In this document: positions 45,601-56,844 of the stretch, piece after piece
How positions within the stretch are numbered: position 1 is the stretch's first letter
Layout of the letters: the number at the start of each line of letters is the position of its first letter
From: Orientallactaga sibirica
Lineage: Eukaryota; Chordata; Mammalia; Rodentia; Dipodidae
Length of the DNA: 64,000 nucleotides
Direction: 5' to 3'
NCBI GenBank assembly: GCA_036365145.1
Contig: JAEOAD010000015.1
Location: 7,247,501-7,311,500, forward strand
Position numbers and translations under genes: made by a program
The notes under the pieces: generated by a model
What the model was told of the DNA's origin: nothing
Database searches by the model: none
Seen by the model: only the letters and a program-made list of their open reading frames with translations

Positions 45601-47472
45601 TGACTTTGATTCTTTTTCCTTGTCCTTGCTTGTGCTCTTTTTCTGGCTTTATGCCTTTCCCCTAAGCTTCCTTGCTTCTCCACAGCCTGCTAGTTCTGTC
45701 TCCTCCCCCATGAAGCCTTCTGTCTTCACCGACCGTGCTTGTTGAACACCTAGCATACTTCCTTCCTATTCCACATGGTTGAATGTCTAATCACAGTTTT
45801 CTTCTGTTCTCTGCTGTTTCACCCAGTGTGCTGTGTCTACTCCATGGGACAACATGCTCCTTGAGGACAAAAGTCATAGCTTTCATTTTCATTTACATCT
45901 ATTTAGTGTTGAGCATGTGGCTGGCAATAAATAATATTGTTGATTGATTAAACTGACTTTCATGGGCCCTATGAGATGCTCCTTACATGGCAAACCAAAT
46001 TCTTCTTTGGTGGGAGGGAGAGTGCTGCAGTCCCCAAGCAGCCCAAGGAGCCTCTGGCACAGGTATTTTCACTTTAAGAGGCAATGAATTCAGGGACCTG
46101 GGAAAGGTTTAAACATGAGTCTTAAATTATTTGCTCAGCTTTGATTTTTATTTTACAAGATGCCAGGGCAGTGCTAGGAGCTATTTGCAGAAGGGGTGCG
46201 TAAGAGAGATGAAGAGAGACTAGAAATGGATTTACCCAAATGTTGTCTAATAGAAAAATATGTGTGCACTGGGCAGGGGCTTTTCTGATGTGGGCATGCA
46301 GTGAACAACTCTGGGTTCTGTGGGTGGGCTCACTGGAGGGAGATTCAGTTTCCATTCCTACAGTTTTGTCCCTCTGTTGGGATGCATTGAGCTTTGCCAC
46401 TGTTGAGAATGGTCCCTTGGAGGAAGAGAAGGAAGATCGGCTATTTATAGGCTGAAGTCAGACACGACCCACCTTTTCAGCCTGTAATTTACAGTATATG
46501 ATGAGAAAATGAACTTCTATTGCCGCAGGAATGTGAAAGGATGGGAAACAGATTTTTCTGCAGCTTGGGGTTTAACTTACGTGCTTATGAAATATCTGTG
46601 AAAATGGCCCCATCATTTTGTCAGAAGACTGCTCTCCCTGCGCTGCAGCCTCGGATGCCTGTGTCCTCTTATTTTGGGGACTGATCGCCCCTTACCAGCT
46701 AGGTGAGTGGTAGAAAGAGGGGAATCTCCACATTTGGGAGGGAAGGAGAGACACAAGAAAGAACAAAGAGGGATTTGGTGTCTTGCAATGGAGACAGTGC
46801 TCTTGGTTTATGGAGGAGGACATGTGCTGTCTAAGAATAGTTTTGTTGGGGGTGTTGGTTTACTTTGACCTCTTGAGCATAACCTTGGATGTTGTTTGGG
46901 CTAGAGCTCCTGGGGTGAGTCAGAATCCCTTTATAAAGCCTAAAGACTGAAGATAAGCTTGCAATGCCCCAAAGACAGTATTTCTCAAGTTGTCTAGAGA
47001 ACATGGGCACTGAGCAGGCTGTAAAATAATGAACACATAGTTCCTGTCCTGAACTGAGGACGAGGTGTCATCACGTTAGGATTCCCAGCCACGGGCTTGG
47101 CATTGTTCAGGATCCTCATTTTGGGAGTCCTTGGGCCACACCAGCATCTGGGCTGTTTCTCAGCTCCTAATCTTGCACCACTGTCATAAATCCATGGTGT
47201 GGGATGCTCTTGCTAGAGATATGTGGGGAATGGACAAGAAGAGAGAGAACAGATGCTCAGTGAAGACCAGCAGGTGAAGCTAAACATCCACAGGGAATAA
47301 TGAACGAGAAGAGAGAGAAAAGGGGAAAAGGGAGGGAAAGAGAGAGAAAGAGAGAAGGAAAGAAAAGAGAAGAAAAGGATAGAGAACTGGAGACACAGGG
47401 CCACAGAAGCAAAGTTATGAGGGAATTTTCAATGGTTTAATACAGAAGAATATAGATTTGGTCTTTGGGAGG
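45601..47472. other. repeat-poor sequence with one possible exon
   Basis: No recognised transposable element. See the separate entry at 46564-46702. A GA-rich run lies at 47305-47385. Confidence 0.45.
46564..46702 (+). other. candidate exon bounded by splice consensus
   Basis: A 139-bp segment preceded by GATTTTTCTGCAG (acceptor-like) and followed by AG|GTGAGT (donor-like). One frame is open for about 42 codons and then hits a TGA near the donor. CpGs are more frequent than in the surroundings. A noncoding or UTR exon fits as well as a coding one, and chance cannot be excluded. Confidence 0.2.
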
Positions 47473-47853
47473 TGTAGCAGACAGCTTCAGGTTCGTTGAG
47501 ATGAACTTCCAGACCAGGCACAGTTATGGAGGAAGGGATATTATTTATTGAAGCTTATAGATCCAGGGGAAGTTCCATAATGGCAGAAGAAGCGACCTGC
47601 TCTCCACAGGGCCAAGCAGAGAGAGAAAAGCCAACCAGCCACCACAGCACACAGAGCAAAACTACAGCCCAAAGGTCACACAACACACTGCAGGAACTCC
47701 TGCTAGGCACATTTGCATATCTTTACAATGGAATCTCAAACCCACACCTTAAGACCAGCCCCCAGTGACATTGCCTCTAGCAAGGTGATTGCAGATGCAA
47801 TCTAACTAATAAAACACTGAATATATTGGGGGACATATATTCAAACTACCACA
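47473..47853 (+). mobile_element. solo LTR, copy 3
   Basis: A 381-bp LTR, the longest copy, with TGTAGCAGACAGC and CAAACTACCACA ends. Flanks GGAGG (47468-47472) and AGAGG (47854-47858) are a 5-bp TSD with one mismatch. AATAAA is at 47808-47813. Confidence 0.92.
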
Positions 47854-48403
47854 AGAGGACATTACATAGGAGTGTTGTGAGGGGAGCAGTGGGAGAAGAG
47901 TAAATATGACAATGCATTAGAAAGCTCTTTATATGTTCATTAGATCAAGTTTCTACTCATGTCATTAGAATCTATATTTTTACTCATTTTTGTGCTCATG
48001 GATTTGGTAATTATTGAGAGAGGTACTAAAATTTCCCATTGTGATTGCTGACTTAGCAATTTTATGATATGAATTATGATACTTCTTGTTCTATTATTTG
48101 CTAGTGAAATCATTGTCAACCACAAAACTCCATTTTGTTAGGCTTATTTTGGTTGGTATCTAGTCAATCTTCTTTTTTTCATGTAGTAATTGTCTTTTTG
48201 TTTTGAAATTGCCTCTTGTAGACAACATGTAACTAGATTTATTATTTTTTTCTATCCAACCTGAAGCTCTGGGTTTTAATGGCTGAATTTAATCAATATA
48301 ATTTCATGTAATTACTGTTTATTTGGATCTATGCCATTACTTTTATGTTGTTTTCAGATTTCTCCTTTTCTATGTTCTTTTATTTATTAAAATTTATTTA
48401 ATT

Positions 48404-48611
48404 TTGGACTGGGGAGGTTGCTCAGTGGTTAAAGGCATTTCTTTGCAAAGCCTGCCAGCCTGGGGTTCACCCAAGGTTCAAATCCCCAGTACCCATATAA
48501 GTCAGAATTCACAAAGTGACACATGTGTCTGGAATAGTTTGCAAAGGCAAAAGGCCCAGGCACATCTATTATCTCTCCCCTTGCAAATAAACAGAATATA
48601 AATAAATAAAT
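48404..48611 (+). mobile_element. tRNA-derived SINE, diverged subtype
   Basis: Head GGACTGGGGAGGTTGCTCAG, then AGCCTGCCAGCCTGGGGTTC and CCCCAGTACCCATATAAG, ending AATAAATAAATTA. Differs from the common copies by the GCCAGCC insertion and AGTACCC. Confidence 0.75.
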
Positions 48612-48690
48612 TATCTATCTATCTATCTATCTATCTATATATATATATATATACACATATATATGTATGTATATGTATATGTGTATGTAC
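48612..48690. repeat. (TATC)n-(TA)n-(TATG)n compound microsatellite
   Basis: A tetranucleotide TATC run, then TA, then TATG/TGTA variants, grown from the A/T tail of the preceding SINE. Confidence 0.93.
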
Positions 48691-48796
48691 TTTACCATTT
48701 TTTAGATTTTCCCACATGTATATAATGGTCTTCTGATCTTATTCCTCCAAGTATCCTCTTATTCTTCTCTCCCTCCAAGTAACACCCTCCATTTTT

Positions 48797-48932
48797 GTGG
48801 TTTTTCAAGGTAACTCAGGCTGACCTGGAATTTACTAGGTAGTCTCAGGGTGCCCTCAAACCCAAGGAAATCCTCCTACTTCTGCCTCCTGAGTGCTGGG
48901 ATTAAAGGTGTGCACTATTATGCCTAGCTCCT
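48797..48932 (-). mobile_element. B1 SINE, minus strand
   Basis: GGTTTTTCAAGGTAACTCAG, AGTCTCAGGGTGCCC and GAGTGCTGGGATTAAAGG mark a minus-strand B1. It has a short internal deletion near the tail (the GGGTCTCACTCT part is lost). Confidence 0.85.
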
Positions 48933-48974
48933 AGCTAACCTCCTTCCTTCTTATTAATCCCCATCTTACCTTCA

Positions 48975-49041
48975 TGATTTGTTTTTTTAACTTTAAAAAC
49001 ATTTTATTTATTTGAGAGAGAGACAGAGAGAGAAAGAGGTA

Positions 49042-49084
<43 letters not shown>

Positions 49085-49105
49085 TTAATTTTTTATTTTT
49101 TATTT

Positions 49106-49136
<31 letters not shown>

Positions 49137-49239
49137 AAGAAAGAGGTGCCAGGGCCTCCATCCAGTACAAACGAACTCCGGACAAATGCACCACCTTGTC
49201 CATCTGGCTTTATATGGAGTACTGAGGGTTCACAGTTTA

Positions 49240-49270
<31 letters not shown>

Positions 49271-49427
49271 ATCATCCATCATTATTTGGGAGCAGAGAGA
49301 GAACTCATGCCAGGGAACTCAGCTATTGCAAATGAACTCCATATACATGTGTCACCTTGTATATATGGCTTACGTGGATAGGCTTTGCAAACAGGTGCCT
49401 TAACCTCTAAAAGCCATATCTCCAGCC
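48975..49427 (-). mobile_element. SINE complex: two or three fused tRNA-derived SINE pieces
   Basis: A tail plus purine block (48985-49040), a (CA)n (49043-49082), then a headless minus-strand SINE (49084-49230) fused at an (ATT)n run (49239-49268) to another copy that ends at head GGGCTGGAGATATGG near 49427. The junctions share text with the copies at 49543 and 49925. Confidence 0.75.
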
Positions 49428-49542
49428 CTGCTTCCCATTTTAGATGGTTATTTTAAAAACTATTTTATGTATACTTTGACCAACAAAGCAAATCAATAGC
49501 TCTCTAATTCTCATGAATGAAATTAAGAATTTAGAAAAAAAA

Positions 49543-49562
49543 ATTTTTTAATTTATTTATTT

Positions 49563-49604
<42 letters not shown>

Positions 49605-49816
49605 AGAAAGAAAGAGGTGCCAGGGCCTCCATCCAGTACAAACTTAAATTTGTAAACTCTTGGCTAAAGATATTGGACTGAGAGATTTAAGATTTTAAGT
49701 TGGAAGGACAAATGCACCACCTTGTCCATCTGGCTTATATGGGTACTGGGGATTCAAACCTCAGTCTTTTGGCTTTGTAGGCAAGAGCCTTTACCACTGA
49801 GCTATCTCTCCAGCCC
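49543..49816 (-). mobile_element. tRNA-derived SINE with about 60-bp internal insertion
   Basis: A minus-strand copy. Between CCATCCAGTACAAAC (ending 49644) and ACAAATGCACCACC (from 49707) about 60 bp of unrelated sequence (TTAAATTTGTAAACTC...) is present; the related copy at 49084 lacks it. Head GGGCTGGAGAGATAGCTCAG near 49816. Confidence 0.8.
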
Positions 49817-49924
49817 TAGAATTTAGAAAGTTTTATTAGTTCCATATTACAAGTTTCCTTTGTCCAGTACTTATGGTTCCATCTTAATATCCTAATTTTT
49901 ATGACTCTCAAATTAATCCCGAGT

Positions 49925-49927
49925 TTA

Positions 49928-49963
<36 letters not shown>

Positions 49964-50145
49964 CATCATCATTATTTGGGAGAGAGAGAGAGAGAGAAAG
50001 ATATAGATAGAAAGAGAGAATGGGCATTCCAGGGCTTTCAGCCACTACCTTGTGCATCTGGCTTATGTGGGTCCTGAGGAATCAAACCTGGGTCCTTTGG
50101 CTTTGCAGGGAAGCACCTTAACCACTAACCCATCTCCTACCAGCC
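49925..50145 (-). mobile_element. tRNA-derived SINE with (ATT)n tail
   Basis: A minus-strand copy. The tail is an (ATT)n run at 49929-49962 followed by ATCATCATCATTATTTGGGA. Flanks GAGTTTATATTATT at about 49921 and 50151 are the TSD. Confidence 0.82.
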
Positions 50146-50519
50146 CATGAGTTTATATTATTTTTATTGTTGTTATTTAGAATTATACACAGTGAATACC
50201 AGCAAATTTCTTAGTAGCTCAAATAGAGGGCAGAAGCACCTCTCAATAATTAATAAATTAATAAAGCTTTAGAAGATTTTAATGTCATTTTAATGATTTT
50301 AATGTTAACAATTCAATCTAAAGAACATATAAAAAGCTTGATAGTCACATTCTCTCATCACACTTATCATTCCCTATTCCCTCAACAAACTGCCTCTACT
50401 CTCAGCACTATGCAGTGACCTCCCAATGACCAAATCAGTGTTCTTTTGATTTTAAATGTACTGGGATTTCTCTGACAACTAGATTCCTGTTTTCTCACTG
50501 TTTCTCTCTCCTCATTCTT

Positions 50520-50772
50520 CTTTTGCTTGGGGGGGGGGAGAGTCAGCAGAGAGAGAGAGAAAGGGGGGGGGGAGAAAGATAGAGAATGGACACGCCAGCA
50601 GCCTCTCAGCCACTGTGAAAGAACTCCAGATGCATGTGCCCCTTGTGGGCAAGTGTGGCATTGTACCCTTGCATCACTTTGTGTCTGGCTAAACGTGGGA
50701 CCTGGAGAATCTAACTGGGGTTCTTAAGCTTAACAGGCAGGTGACTTAACTGCTAAGCCATCTCTCCAGCCT
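50520..50772 (-). mobile_element. tRNA-derived SINE, long subtype
   Basis: Head GGCTGGAGAGATGGCTTAGC near 50770, G-rich and GA-rich runs at 50529-50575, flanked by TCTCCTCATTCTT at 50507-50519 and 50773-50785. Confidence 0.92.
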
Positions 50773-51060
50773 TCTCCTCATTCTTTCTCACTATTTCTTC
50801 TTACACTTCACTCTTTGGATTTAGACTGCTATGTCTTAATTTTTCTTGTTTACATTTACAGGAACAAAATGACTCTTTTAAGAAAAGTTACCAGAAAATT
50901 CTTTTAATCTTGACACTTTTTTTTTCAGTGATAACTTAGCAAGGTATAAAATTCTATGTGGACAATTACTTTTTATCAGCTCTTTAAAAATAATATTCTA
51001 TTATCTTCTGGCTCCTGTTGGGGTGGCTAGAAAGCTGACTAATACTCTTAGCAGGTGACA

Positions 51061-51577
51061 CACCCTTCCATCTGGCACTCTCTTCAGTGATAGTACAATT
51101 TGACCCTCAAATTCTATTTTTCACTAATCTTAGCAGAATACAAGCTTGAATTTTACATGAATGACTTTTTTGGCAACTACTTATGAATTATGGCAGAGTT
51201 TTACTGAATTAGTAAAGCATAATCTTAGTTATATATTTTTAGATAAAATACGTAAAAGTTAAGATTTGAATATTTCATTCCTCTTCCCAACAGATCATCT
51301 TATGAATACCCTGTAGTTTAAAAGTAGAATGTACACAAAAATATCCAATTCTGGAAGGTTGGTATTATTTTCAGAAGCATGCTTGTGGGAAAAAGGGTGG
51401 GGGGTGGGAAGTTTATAGCAATCTAATTTTCTTAATATAAGTGATAGACTTGATTATGTGTGATCTTATGACAAAGAACCAGAAAGCAGGGTGGGTGGGT
51501 CTGAATATATGAAAAGGAAACTGGTGAATTTAGATTGCAGAGTGCTTGAAAAAGTGGCAGAGGTTATCTTCCTCTGA
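51061..51577. other. unique sequence
   Basis: Nothing recognised beyond the adjoining L1 remnant. Confidence 0.45.
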
Positions 51578-51582
51578 GATGG

Positions 51583-51937
51583 TGCACTAGTTACTTATGT
51601 TGCTGTAATAAATATCTGTCAAGAAACAACTTGTTTATTTTACTTACAGTTAAGGGAACATATGACATCATAGTGGGAAAGGCAGCAGGAGTAGGGGACA
51701 GCTGGTTACATTGCATCCACAGTCAGGAGGCAAAGAGTGATGAATTCTGGTCTTCAGCTAGCTTTCTCCTTTCTCTTTAGGCCCAGACCCCAGTCCATAG
51801 AATGGTTCTGTCCATAGTTAAGATGGGTCTTTCCACCTCAATTAACCCAATATAGAAAAGTTCCTCCCAGTCCTACCCAGAGCTGTTTCTCCTAGGTGAT
51901 GCTAGCTTCTGTCAGGCTGACCATATTGACTATCACA
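51583..51937 (-). mobile_element. MaLR-type LTR, solo
   Basis: TGCACTAGTTACTTATGTTG to TATCACA, with GCTGGTTACATTGCATCC and AACCCAATATAG internally. Flanks GATGG (51578-51582) and GATAG (51938-51942) are a 5-bp TSD with one mismatch. Confidence 0.82.
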
Positions 51938-51942
51938 GATAG

Positions 51943-54289
51943 AACTTCTGTATTTCCTGCTATGGATGTTTTTAGATGTTTCTTCCAAAGGTGAAGTTCA
52001 CACATGCCACTCTCAAGGCTTTTGTGCTTCTGGCAGTAATCATGTTTGTCTATGACTTCTTATTGTCTACTGATCAAAGCCCAAGCTCCCAGGATAGCAC
52101 TCAAGATCCTTTGAGGCTTGGACTTCTCTTAAATTAGACTATTTCTTGTGCTGTCCTGTCTCTTCTTCTATTCACATACTCTGGCAAGTGAAATTAATTA
52201 TGGACCACTTGTGTTTTCTGAACACATCCTACATTTTCTTATCTGCTTAATTTGGATCCTGAGTCCTCTCTGGTTTCTCCACATTTTCTTATAAATTCAG
52301 ACAGCCCTCCTATAAATTCACACAGTCTCTCCTCTTCTGTGGTCCCTTTCCTTCATTCTCCCATTTAGGAGGAATTTCCCTCTTCAATTATTAGAGATGC
52401 CTCATCCAAATGATCATGAAGGAATATGAAAGTGATTTCTTTTTAAATCAATATGTAAACTACTGATTGAATTATGAGAACTGTCTTCAGATATCATGGC
52501 AGAGGAGGCACTTTTTGTATTTCTGTAGCATGTCTTTGAGCCCAAGGTGGGAACAGGGCTCCCCATTTACCTTTGACTATAGGAGAGCTGCAGAACTTAT
52601 TCCAAGAACTGGCCAGCAAGTTAGTGCAACAGACCTGATTGGGAGAAGCACCACAACTTTCCTGTAAGTAGAAGGCACTCTTGAGCTTTGCCACTCACTT
52701 TGTCCTTGAGATAAGACCAAACTTAGCCCTAAACTTATTCCAGCTTGGCGATCTCTGGAAGGTATACTGACCATTTCCCTTCTCTGGGAAACCTACAAAC
52801 CTGGAGGAGGAATGGGGTGGGCTCACAGATCAATCTTTGGCCTCTTGAGACAGGGCCTTTTTGTCTACCATCTCCCTTACTTCCTAGCACGTGATCACTT
52901 TACTCCTGTTCATGGACCTTCCTGTGATATGGAAAGAGGCCCAGTTGATTAATCTGTCCAGTTGGTCCTAAGGAAGCATCAATGATCCAGTATAAATTAG
53001 TATCTAGACTATCATAAGCCTCTATTCAGTTTCTGAAGTTTCTCAAACTTCTCAAAGAGAATGACATTCAAGTAATGAATAGAAACCTGAGAATGTTTTG
53101 GAACCTGACAAAGATGAGGCAGGTATCTTTGTTGGGAAGGCAAGAGCTAGTGGCTGGCTTCATGGAACTCTATTGTCTACCAGGAAGTCAAAGTACAGTG
53201 GAGCAGAAAATTTTCATGCTCTTGATACTCCTTGAATACAGCTAGTTCACAAGAGAATTTGTGCATTTTTAATTAGGAATTTCAAATCCACTGCATATCA
53301 TCTCTTTTGTCATGAACTCTCAGTGTGGTGGAGAGTGGAGTTCCTTATACATGCCCACCATGCCTAGGATTGTGCATGCTAAGGCCTTCACATGCCATGT
53401 GATAATACCAAGGGTTCAGAATCACCCTCCTCCCCTGGGAGTTCCTGATGGGACTGACTGTGTATATACCAAGCCTCCTGCCAGACAAATTAAAGGCTTT
53501 GTTCTAAGAACAGCAAAGGTCTGCCTGCAAGAGAAACTTCCAACAGCTTCTCAGTGCCTGGAGTCAGTATGCAGAGTGAATTTCTCACAGGGGGCAGAGG
53601 CATTGGCTGGGGAAATTTTATATGATTACTGGGGTGGGCTCAGACCCTCAGCAGCCCAGCGCCTTGCCAGGCCCACCAAGCAGTCACTCCTGCTTTCAGG
53701 CAAGGCTCTCCACAGCAGCTGTTTCCTTCTTTCTCTGAACTGTAAAATCTGCCTGAATAATGGACAGACTTGGGAGGACACTCTAGGACCTGGGTTCTTT
53801 ATTTCTTTAGCATGCTATGAGTTCTGGAGGGTAGAGATGACCTGCCAGTCAGTGTCTTGGGCCCATTTGACTGTCACTTTCTAGATCTTCCCGTGTGTCA
53901 TGTGGTCCCATACTTTGGCTATAAGAACATAATGCCCTGCCCCAAAGATGCCCAAGTCTTCAGTGTAGCTAGAGGAACACAAAGAACAAGGCATGATCAT
54001 AGAGTGCAGAGTGTCTCAGTCTTAAACATATGTCTCCTTTGGAGAAACATACATCTTGAAATTTCTTTTAAAGTTTGTGTTCCAAAGGATTAGTGTTTTT
54101 AAATTTTTTTGGTTTCCAAATATGAAATTATAACATTGAATATATATATTTTGAAAACTACAGATGTCCTCTCTGATATGTTGTAATGTTTTTGAAGTGT
54201 ACCATGTACATACAGCATAGTATGTGAGTTTTTTGAGGTAGATCATGCTGATACAGCATAGTATGTGAATTTTTCCATACACATGCATT
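51943..54289. other. unique sequence containing a 190-codon frame
   Basis: No repeat recognised. The frame at 53312-53884 (plus) is the longest outside repeats. It has no transmembrane run, signal peptide or family motif I recognise, and a frame of this length is not unexpected by chance in 64 kb of six-frame sequence. Confidence 0.35.
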
Positions 54290-54910
54290 TGTTAGAATAC
54301 CACCCAGACAGATAAGAAATATTTGTAGCACTTTAAGAGCATTTCATATGCTCATTTCAAGTCAATCCTCCTTGGCCCCATTCATCTAGAGTAACTGATT
54401 CTCATATCTATTATGAATTACCTCTGCCTGCTCTTGAGCATCATATACACAAAGGCATGGCTTGTCTGGCTTTGTTCTTTTTATGCATTGCTGTATGTAG
54501 TAGTATAGTTGCTACTTGGCTTACCAAGGGGTTCAAAGGTGAAAACATCCTAGGTTGAAAATGCATTTAATGCCCTTACCCTATGAACCATCTCACCTTA
54601 GTGACACATCCGTGTAGTCTCAGTCATTCTCCTTTGCATTAGGTCATGTGACTGACCAGAAGCTGCATCACACTTCCTCACTGTCTCTGTCCAGTATGGA
54701 CAGAGACCACTGTCCAGTGCATCAACAAAAATGGGAAAAGGTCAGAGTCCTACCGAATGTACACCACTTATGCACATGGTTGAGCCATTGTAAGTTGTGT
54801 GCTGTGTGCAGCTTCTTCTTTATGACAGTTGTGGAATATTCCATCACATGGACCCTCCCTCATGATTGATGGACTCATTTTTCTCCCTTGAGACTAGTGT
54901 GGTTAAAAAT
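54290..54910 (-). mobile_element. ancient L1 3'-end-like remnant
   Basis: CTGCCTGCTCTTGAGCATC, GGCTTGTCTGGCTTTG and GTTGTGGAATATTCCATCAC fall in the order of an old mammalian L1 3' region read antisense. Very diverged. Confidence 0.35.
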
Positions 54911-54920
54911 GCCTGACTTT

Positions 54921-55213
54921 GGGGCTGGAGAGATGGCTTAGCAGCTAAGGCGCCTGCCTGCTAAGCCTAAGAATGCTGGTTCCAATGTCCAGCGGTTCCA
55001 ATCTCCAGGTCTCACGTTTAGCCAGATGCAAAGTGAGGCAAGGGCACAATGCCGCACTTGCCCACAAGGGGGCGCACACATCTGGATTTCGTTCACAGCA
55101 GCTGAGAGACTGCTGGTGCGCCCAGTTCTGTCTCCCTGCCCCTCTCTGTCTATCTCTCTCTGTCTCTCTCTCCAAAAATAAATAAAAAATAATTTAAAAA
55201 AATTTAAAAAAAA
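54921..55213 (+). mobile_element. tRNA-derived SINE, long subtype, best-preserved copy
   Basis: A full-length plus-strand copy. It has head GGGGCTGGAGAGATGGCTTA, A-box-like TTAGCAGCTAAGG, B-box-like GGTTCCAATCTCC, a long-subtype insert, CCACAAGGGGGCGC at 55062-55075, a (TC)n block and an A-rich tail. GCCTGACTTT before and GCCTGTTT after suggest the TSD. The cleanest copy in the window and probably the youngest. Confidence 0.95.
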
Positions 55214-55215
55214 AG

Positions 55216-55737
55216 CCTGTTTGGAGCCATATATAGAAAACCACAACTTCTTGTCCTCGTGAGCACATGACCTAGAGTAAGTTAATGTGGAACATTGATG
55301 TCTTATTTGCAGAATGTGATAATCATGCTTATTTCATGGTGTGAGGACAGGAGCCAGTGTACATAAAGCCATTCTCATAGTCTCAGGGTATGGTGCCCTG
55401 GTTACTAAAGGGTGTGAGGGGCTTGGGATTGTTGCCTGGGTGCACAGATAATATTCAGGAAGTCAAACAGGCAATAGTGGGTTGCACTGTCATAGGAATG
55501 CTCTGGGGGCCATGAGGGGAAAAATGACACTGGGCAAACCCAGAGCATGGGGAAGGACAAGACAAAGAGGCAAGAATGTGTAGTTCATACCTCAGAAGTC
55601 TCTGCAGAAGCTAAGCCCATAGCAAAAGTCAGAAGTCAAAATGCTGTCCAAAGTCACTGGAGCTCAGAGACAGAGAGATGCTGCACACTAAAATGTTCTC
55701 GAAAACCATTTGAGAGAAAGTGAGCCTAGAGCATGCA
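55216..55737. other. unique sequence
   Basis: Nothing recognised. Confidence 0.45.
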
Positions 55738-56085
55738 GTGTGTATATTGTGTGTGTGTGTGTGTGTGTGTATGATGTGTAGGGTGCATGTTTGTGTGTGT
55801 GAGTTACAAGTACATGTGTGCCACAGAGTGTGTGTGGAGGTTAGAGGACAATTTGGATGTCAGTCCTTGTCTTCCACTTTGGTTGAGGCAGGGTCACTTG
55901 TTCACAGTTGCATTGTATACTCAAGACTAGCTGGCCCCACAGCTTTGAGATTCACTTATCTCTGCTTCCCATCTGGCTATAGGCATGCTGGTGACACAGG
56001 CTACCATGTCAAAATTTTATGTGGGTGCTAGGGATCCAAACTCTGACCCTCTTGCTCGTCCAGAAAACCCTTTATCATCTCCTTG
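55738..56085 (-). mobile_element. B4-like SINE
   Basis: A minus-strand, diverged copy. (GT)n tail at 55751-55772, CACAGAGTGTGTGTGGAGG, GGTTGAGGCAGGGTCACTTG and GTGGGTGCTAGGGATCC, with a degraded tRNA-like head near 56085. Confidence 0.65.
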
Positions 56086-56844
56086 GTCATGGAACTGTTT
56101 CTTGAGGGCAGAGTCTGCATGGTGTGTGCAGGAAGATCTGACCTACGACATGGAAGTCAAGCAGGCTTGGAGGTCAGCACCTGACACCGTCTGCTGCCAC
56201 CACTGCTACTGTGTCTGGTGTGCTTGAGCAGAATGCCAGTCCCTGTGCTGAGCAGAGGCAGCTGATCTCCCCTCAGTGTCCTGTGGTTAAGTGCAGTAGA
56301 TCCAGGGTTCTCCATGTTTAGATGAGGAGACTGAGGGTTAGGGCCCTCGACTGTCTCACTGGGGTTCTAGAGCCTTCCCAAGTTTTCCTTTCTTTTATGA
56401 AGATCTTGCATGTTGCTTCTCATCCCCTGGCATGCTACATTAGTTTCTTAGGGCCAGTGCATGTAGCCCTAGTCGCAATAGTGGCAGCAGAGGGTGTCAG
56501 GTTGGGACTTTTGATGACCTCCGTGCCTGCTGTAGCTTTTCTGACTTCCATGTCCTGGTTCAGATCTGCCTGTACATACCATGGAAATATCTCTCAAAAA
56601 TCAGCTCAGTGCCAGAGTATCTATCTATTCCTTCTCAGAGCCTCAGAGCAGGGCAGCCTCATTGTTGGGTAGACAGTTGGTTCCAACTCAGTTGTTCTAA
56701 AGGACACTGGCTGTGAAATGGGTGCCACGTTGTGGTTGTGCTCCTGGCTGTGAGAATGATTGACATGTTCCTGGTAGAAACTGGAAGCTGGCCCTTTTCT
56801 CTCTCAGCTACTCTGATCTGGGATGAGTGAAGAACTGGGAACCA
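56086..56844. other. unique sequence
   Basis: A 116-codon frame at 56322-56672 has a moderately hydrophobic middle but no recognisable family. Not called as a gene. Confidence 0.4.

Larger units (their letters stand above)
47930..51060 (-). pseudogene. ancient L1 (ORF2 5' part and ORF1 remnants), SINE-filled
   Basis: Plus-strand wording at 47980-48370 (GGTAATTATTGAGAGAGGTA, CCTCTTGTAGACAACATGT) matches antisense L1 ORF2 endonuclease sequence. At 50930-51040 (TTAGCAAGGTATAAAATTC, ATTATCTTCTGGCTCCTG) it matches antisense ORF1. The pieces are in the right order and orientation for one old minus-strand L1 expanded by later SINEs. No frame survives. Confidence 0.6.

Noticed and set aside
54921..54990. 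tRNA gene
   Set aside because: The A- and B-box-like words belong to the tRNA-derived head of a SINE. No cloverleaf with intact acceptor stem is apparent, and the same head occurs many times in the window.
54938..55246. Two antisense frames (102 and 76 codons) and a plus frame
   Set aside because: They lie wholly within a tRNA-derived SINE and its tail.
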